From contig JARCOQ010000008.1 in NCBI GenBank assembly GCA_029207755.1, forward strand, positions 29,377,021 through 29,441,020: a stretch of 64,000 nucleotides of DNA. Direction: 5' to 3'. The position numbers and the translations under genes were made by a program. This document shows, in pieces, positions 56,602 through 64,000 of this stretch (the first letter of the stretch is position 1; each line of letters starts with the position of its first letter). The DNA is from Chamaea fasciata (Eukaryota; Chordata; Aves; Passeriformes; Sylviidae). The notes beneath the pieces were generated by a model, which did no database searches, was not told the origin of the DNA, and saw only the letters and a list, made by a program, of their open reading frames with translations.

Positions 56602-59600
56602 GTGTCGAACTTGACCTAATTTGCTCCAAGATATCCTCAAGGTGTCCCACTATGCTTGCTTTCCAGGTTGTTTTGAAGTATATTTAATCCTTTTGAAGTG
56701 CTTGTTATCCATCTATTTTTGCTGTTTGGCATTAGATTTGCTTCAAAATATATGTGCCCAAGGGATGATGGGAAGTAGTCAATTGAGAGACACTGAATAT
56801 ATTTGTTTTTTCCTAATCTAAAGTCAAATAGCTCCTAGAAAACTGATGCAGTTTTAAACATGGTTAAAATTACCAGAAGCTGTCATTGATGGTTGTGTCT
56901 GTGTTAGTAAAAGCTTCTGAAGAAAGCTGCAAAGGGTCTGGAAGTGTAAGAGATTCACTTAGATTGTTCTGTCTTCTAAACTTAAAAATCTTTTCTTATC
57001 TGACTGGACAGGTATCCATAGCAAGGCCTCAAGTCTTTTTTAGAAACATGAAGGAAAGCATTGTGACTAAACTGAGCAGTAGACAAAAGCACTGCATGGT
57101 ACAGAGCTCTCATTTCTGAAGGATGGCTGCACAAGGGCTGCCTCAATCTTTATTTTTCCTGTAGAGTCTGACTCTGTGCCCAGTGAAGATGGCAGAGTTC
57201 CAGGGAAGAAATTAGGAGTTTTAAAAGAATTTGGTGCTATTATTTAATTACAGAGAATCCCTGTACAGGAGCATTGCCTCTCTAAAGCAAATTGGAGTCA
57301 AAGGTGGGAGTTGTTTCAGAGCTGTGGTGGCTGCCTTGTTAAACAACCCATGCCTTGCAGTAAAACTGTTCCCCAGTGACAAGTGGCTTTTATATAAGAT
57401 CCCATAAAAGTGTTTCTGCTTCTCTGTTATAAAAAATTGTTGGGATGTATAACAAAGTCTTTGAAGATTTATTTAACTCCAGAATTACTTAATCACTGCT
57501 TCTACAAAGCTGATAAAATCTGTGATTTGTAGGAAATGTCTGTTTAAAGCCATCTTTTAGGGTTGGCCTGTCTGCATGTTGCTAAATAATGATGAACCTA
57601 TTAATACAGGAAATGATCATAGAAGTGCCTTGGTGCTGTATTAGGAGCTTTGCTATATTATTTGATGAAAAGGTATTAAGCACTATATGAATAGGAGTCA
57701 ATTTGTGAGCAGGTCTTGTAAACCAGATACAAATGTGTAAATGCCACCTTTCAGCCAGTTCCCTTCTGCAACTGGGGCACAAATGTCTCTGCAAGGGTTT
57801 TGAACTTAGATTTAAGAAGCTTTGCTTGTGCAACTGATTTTTTTTTCCTCTTACAAGTAAGAGAGAAACATTACTATGGAAATAGCTGATGCAAATCCCA
57901 GATGAGGCTCTAACATTTAAGTGCCAGACTTCTGGAAGTAGAAAGGGGTCACTGTGCAGATGCTTCTAAGCAAAATTTGCTCGTGCTTGGGTGCTCTTTG
58001 GGCCTGAAAAAGGGAATGTAGGAACCCCAGAATGGGTGTCTAACCCCACACTCTGGGGCAAGGAGAGGGGGCAGCTACTCGGGGGTGGCAGCAGCCTTGG
58101 TCAGGAGCGGTGCTGGCAGCATTGCTGGCACATGAAATCCATCAGTCCACCTGAACTGCTCTCCCTTGGATAATTTGAGTCCGCAAGACTTGAATAGAGG
58201 GATGAATGTGTGTTGTTAGTACAAGAGGAAACCTGGCAGACTGGTTGTGTGGTCTCTCTTCCTAATGAAGTTGTTTTAAGACTGAGTTTCTTTATTTTTT
58301 TTTTTCTGATGTTTCATTACTTTGAGGCTCAGATATTTGTGTGAAATCTGGGTCAAACTATCTGTGGCACTTTTGAAAAAAATCAGCTGAAATGAAAGCT
58401 GTTCCACAGAGGAAAAAAAATGCTGTATTTTTAGCATACACACTCGGTATTTTCTACATTCCAAATGGTCCAAGGCAGGGTGTGTTGCAGTATGTAAAAT
58501 GTGAAAGCATGTCTTGCCTTGTGATATCCACTAAGAGTTTGGTACCATGTAGTTGGTAATAATGCAGGGTTCTAGGCTGATGGAATATAGAAAATGCCAG
58601 ACATTACAATTTCAACATGATAACTCAACTGCTTTTCCTTTAAATGTGTGATGCATTTCCCACAGGAGCAATTACACCTGCTGATGAAAGAGAAACAAAT
58701 GGAATTAAATCTTCCACACTGTTGTACTGAGCAGAATGTAATTTTCTACAAATTAGGGTCAGCTACGTGTATAGATGTCTCCCATTTTTCTCCTAGGGAA
58801 AACTCACATTTTACCTTGCAGGGAACTGAATGGCACTAACTAGGGTGATGCATGAAGTAGGGATGAAAAAAACAAAGCCACAAAAACATCCCTGTTTCCT
58901 CCAGGCAATTTAATGGATCACTTGTAGAAAATGATAGTAAAAAAGGGAAATTGCTATGTAGACTATTGCAGCAAAGTCAATTTTGGAAATCATGAGCTAA
59001 ATTTAGGGCAGTGATTTGAGCAGTCAGGATTTCCTGTGCATCTGTGAATTGGACTCAGCAACTTTCTGGCTTTACTGGACTAATTTGACACCTTCACAGG
59101 TAGGAAAAAGGCTTTGAGACAACACAGGAGACACTTGCATGTGTGTTCTGGGTGCTAATTTCCTAAACACGTGTGTTAAAATAGCAGAAAATGTGTCTGC
59201 TTAAATGAGTGAGTACAAGCTTGATGGATTAATTATGTACATTTAGGATGTGATTCTGCAGTCATTACAGCATGGATTGCATGTCTACAAATAATTTTAA
59301 CATGTCTAAAGTAAAGCCTCTTGATTAAATACAAAATGCAAGACTTGACATTTTTTCCTAGTTCTGTGTGCAGGTGGAAACTCCAACTGCATCTTAGCTC
59401 TATGCCAAACGAATCCAACTGTGTCCTCTTCCTCCTCCCCCCTAAGCTCAGACTTTTGTGTGAAAGACACACAGGCAAGTGAAGCTGAAAGGTGTTGCAA
59501 CATCTATGCAACATTCCAGTGGGAAATTGGAAAGGATGTTTAAATTCAAATCTCCCTCAATACACTTTGTGGTTTTGCCCTGGGGTATTTACATAGGGGC

Positions 59601-59827
59601 CTGTTCATTTTTCTGATCAAACCTTGAAAATGAGTGCTCTTTGCTATCCAAATATCCATGTAAAGGGAGTTTAATTCTTCAAGGAATAACTTTTTCAATA
59701 AGATCTTTGCCTCCCAAGCTGTGTGTCATTAAGACCTTATGCTAGGATTTCTTTCTGCTCACAGATCCAGCCTGAGACCACACTTGTTCAGCCAATGTGA
59801 AGCATATTCTCCTAGGTGACTGCATAA

Positions 59828-62653
<2,826 letters not shown>

Positions 62654-62845
62654 AAGACACACCAGAGTGCCCTGCAGGTCCAGCAGAAGGCCGAGGTGTT
62701 GCTGCAGGCTGGACATTACGATGCCGATGCCATCAGAGAATGTGCCGAGAAGGTGGCCCTGCACTGGCAGCAGCTGATGCTGAAGATGGAGGACAGGCTC
62801 AAACTCGTCAATGCCTCAGTGGCCTTTTATAAAACCTCTGAGCAG
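62654..62845 (+). CDS. KALRN: KALRN exon: rest of spectrin repeat 7, start of repeat 8
   Basis: This 192-nt exon encodes 64 codons, beginning KTHQSALQVQQKAEVLLQAG and ending VNASVAFYKTSEQ. The acceptor is CTTCCTTACAG and the donor CAG|GTGAGC, both phase 0. KTHQSALQVQQKAEVLLQAGH finishes helix B of repeat 7. The stretch DADAIRECAEKVALHWQQ through LMLKMEDRLKLVNASVAFY is helix C, and KTSEQ leads into helix A of repeat 8, whose exon lies beyond the window. AEVLLQAGHYDADAIREC matches kalirin; I recall AEAMLQANHYDMDMIRDC in TRIO. The same 192-nt length and phase as the first exon of the window reflects the duplicated repeat architecture. Confidence 0.98.
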
Positions 62846-64000
62846 GTGAGCTGGACAGTGTCATTTCTGGGCCATAGTAAACCAAGTCTGAATCAGTAAA
62901 AATTCTTTCATTGACAAGTATTGTAACACAAAAAAAAAACCCCAAACGCAAACCAAACAAAACATAAACCCCTCCTCCACCCCAAAGACAAAAAAAAAGA
63001 TCAGAAAGCAGTTTTTAATAACTTTTATCTTAAAGTTTTCAGTGTAGCAATGTAATTCTTGAAGGTGCTATTTTTGTTGGTGGTTTTTTTTCAATTTTCC
63101 CCTTTCAAAGAGGAATAATTTTTGAAATCCCACCACTTTTGTTTCAAGCTCTCGTGATACTTAGTTTTGAAGAACATAAATCTGCTTTTCCTTGAGAACT
63201 GCTTGCAATTAGTTAATTGTTACTTTGTGAGCCGATGTTTTCGTAGTACTTAAATACCACCATGCCAAAAACGATGCCAAGATTCGAAGGGATTTTACTT
63301 AAATCCACCTGCAACACAGACAATTACAGCAGGAACTCATTGTATGCCAGCACAACTCTACTTCATTCCAGGTGTTCATGAATTGCAAAACACATTCCAG
63401 TTGGCTGCTGGCATGGTGGGATTATTCATCCCTTGCACAAGCAGGTGCCCTCTACACTGTAGTCAGTGAGAATTAGTGTCACAGTGTGGCTACTCGAGCA
63501 GCCGTGCCTGGTGTCATTTACTGCAGCCAGGCAGTTAGTGTTAGCAGGGACACTGCAGGAACCTGTGGTTTTACACAAAAGGCAGCAGTGACTGCCGGGA
63601 CATTTTCTATTGTTATTGTCACACAGTTAGCTCCTCAATTAGACAACCAGCCATGGGGAGATTTTTAACACAACTAGATATGTCATTAGGGAAAGAGTGT
63701 ACTTTTCCTTAACTTGGAGGCCGTAGATGATCCTTGGGCCACTTTTTGGTGTCATTTGTTTAATGTATTTTTAAGACTGTTTAAGAGGAATTCATTCCTT
63801 ATAATTAATGTATTTCACTGTGAAGAGTTTCAAGCGGATTTGCAGTCCCTGATGCGTTCAAGATCAAAATGAATTACTGCTGATGGAGGAGTGTGAGAAA
63901 TGAAAACTCTTAGGGGATTCATTAGAGCTTTAGACATTTAAATGTACTGGCCAAAATATGCATTGCCAGTGATTGATCAGTTCAGCCTCTCTTCCTGTTT
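62846..64000 (+). other. KALRN: KALRN intron (5' part)
   Basis: It begins with donor GTGAGCTGGA and runs off the window. The next kalirin exon (expected to start VCSVLESLEQEY) is not present. An A/C-rich low-complexity patch lies at 62,930-62,999; otherwise nothing was recognised. Confidence 0.85.

Overview
The window is a stretch of vertebrate, most likely bird, genomic DNA lying inside one large gene. It holds seven short coding exons on the + strand, separated by long introns. Spliced together they give 1,212 nt, exactly 404 codons with no stop, and every intron keeps GT..AG ends and compatible phases. The encoded protein is a run of spectrin-like repeats from kalirin (KALRN), the neuronal Rho guanine-nucleotide exchange factor. 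It matches kalirin rather than the paralogue TRIO at the places where I recall the two differing (for example [20 protein letters not shown] and AEVLLQAGHYDADAIRECAE). The bird call rests on two CR1 LINE 3' ends with the typical tail (TTCTATGATTCTGTGA, and tandem GATTCTGT units near 25.1 kb). Other sauropsids such as turtles or crocodilians cannot be excluded from this alone.

Layout: 1-18,904 is the 3' part of an intron whose upstream exon I could not find in the window. Exons follow at 18,905-19,096; 32,276-32,445; 37,369-37,543; 48,020-48,215; 53,861-54,027; 59,876-59,995 and 62,654-62,845. The last 1,155 bases are the start of the next intron. In protein terms the window runs from the end of spectrin repeat 4, through repeats 5, 6 and 7, to the first residues of repeat 8 (numbering by family knowledge). 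The Sec14 domain and repeats 1-3 lie upstream. Repeats 8-9, the DH-PH GEF modules, SH3, Ig/FnIII and kinase domains lie downstream.

The non-coding sequence is ordinary AT-rich intron with few recognisable repeats: two CR1 ends, one possible older CR1, one MIR/CORE-SINE-like relic, several homopolymer runs and two short tandem duplications. Two GC- and CpG-rich islets stand out (about 3.24-3.68 kb and 31.06-31.62 kb). The second sits just upstream of the exon that opens spectrin repeat 5, where an internal promoter for the shorter delta-kalirin isoforms would be expected. Other points worth checking are UGCAUG (Rbfox) motifs downstream of four of the seven exons, a possible tandem splice acceptor that would add nine in-frame codons, an in-frame cassette-exon candidate, and a signal-peptide-like orphan ORF.

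I found no bacterial, phage, CRISPR or retroviral system, no tRNA or rRNA gene, and no second convincing protein-coding gene. The longest single-frame ORFs in the introns look like chance.
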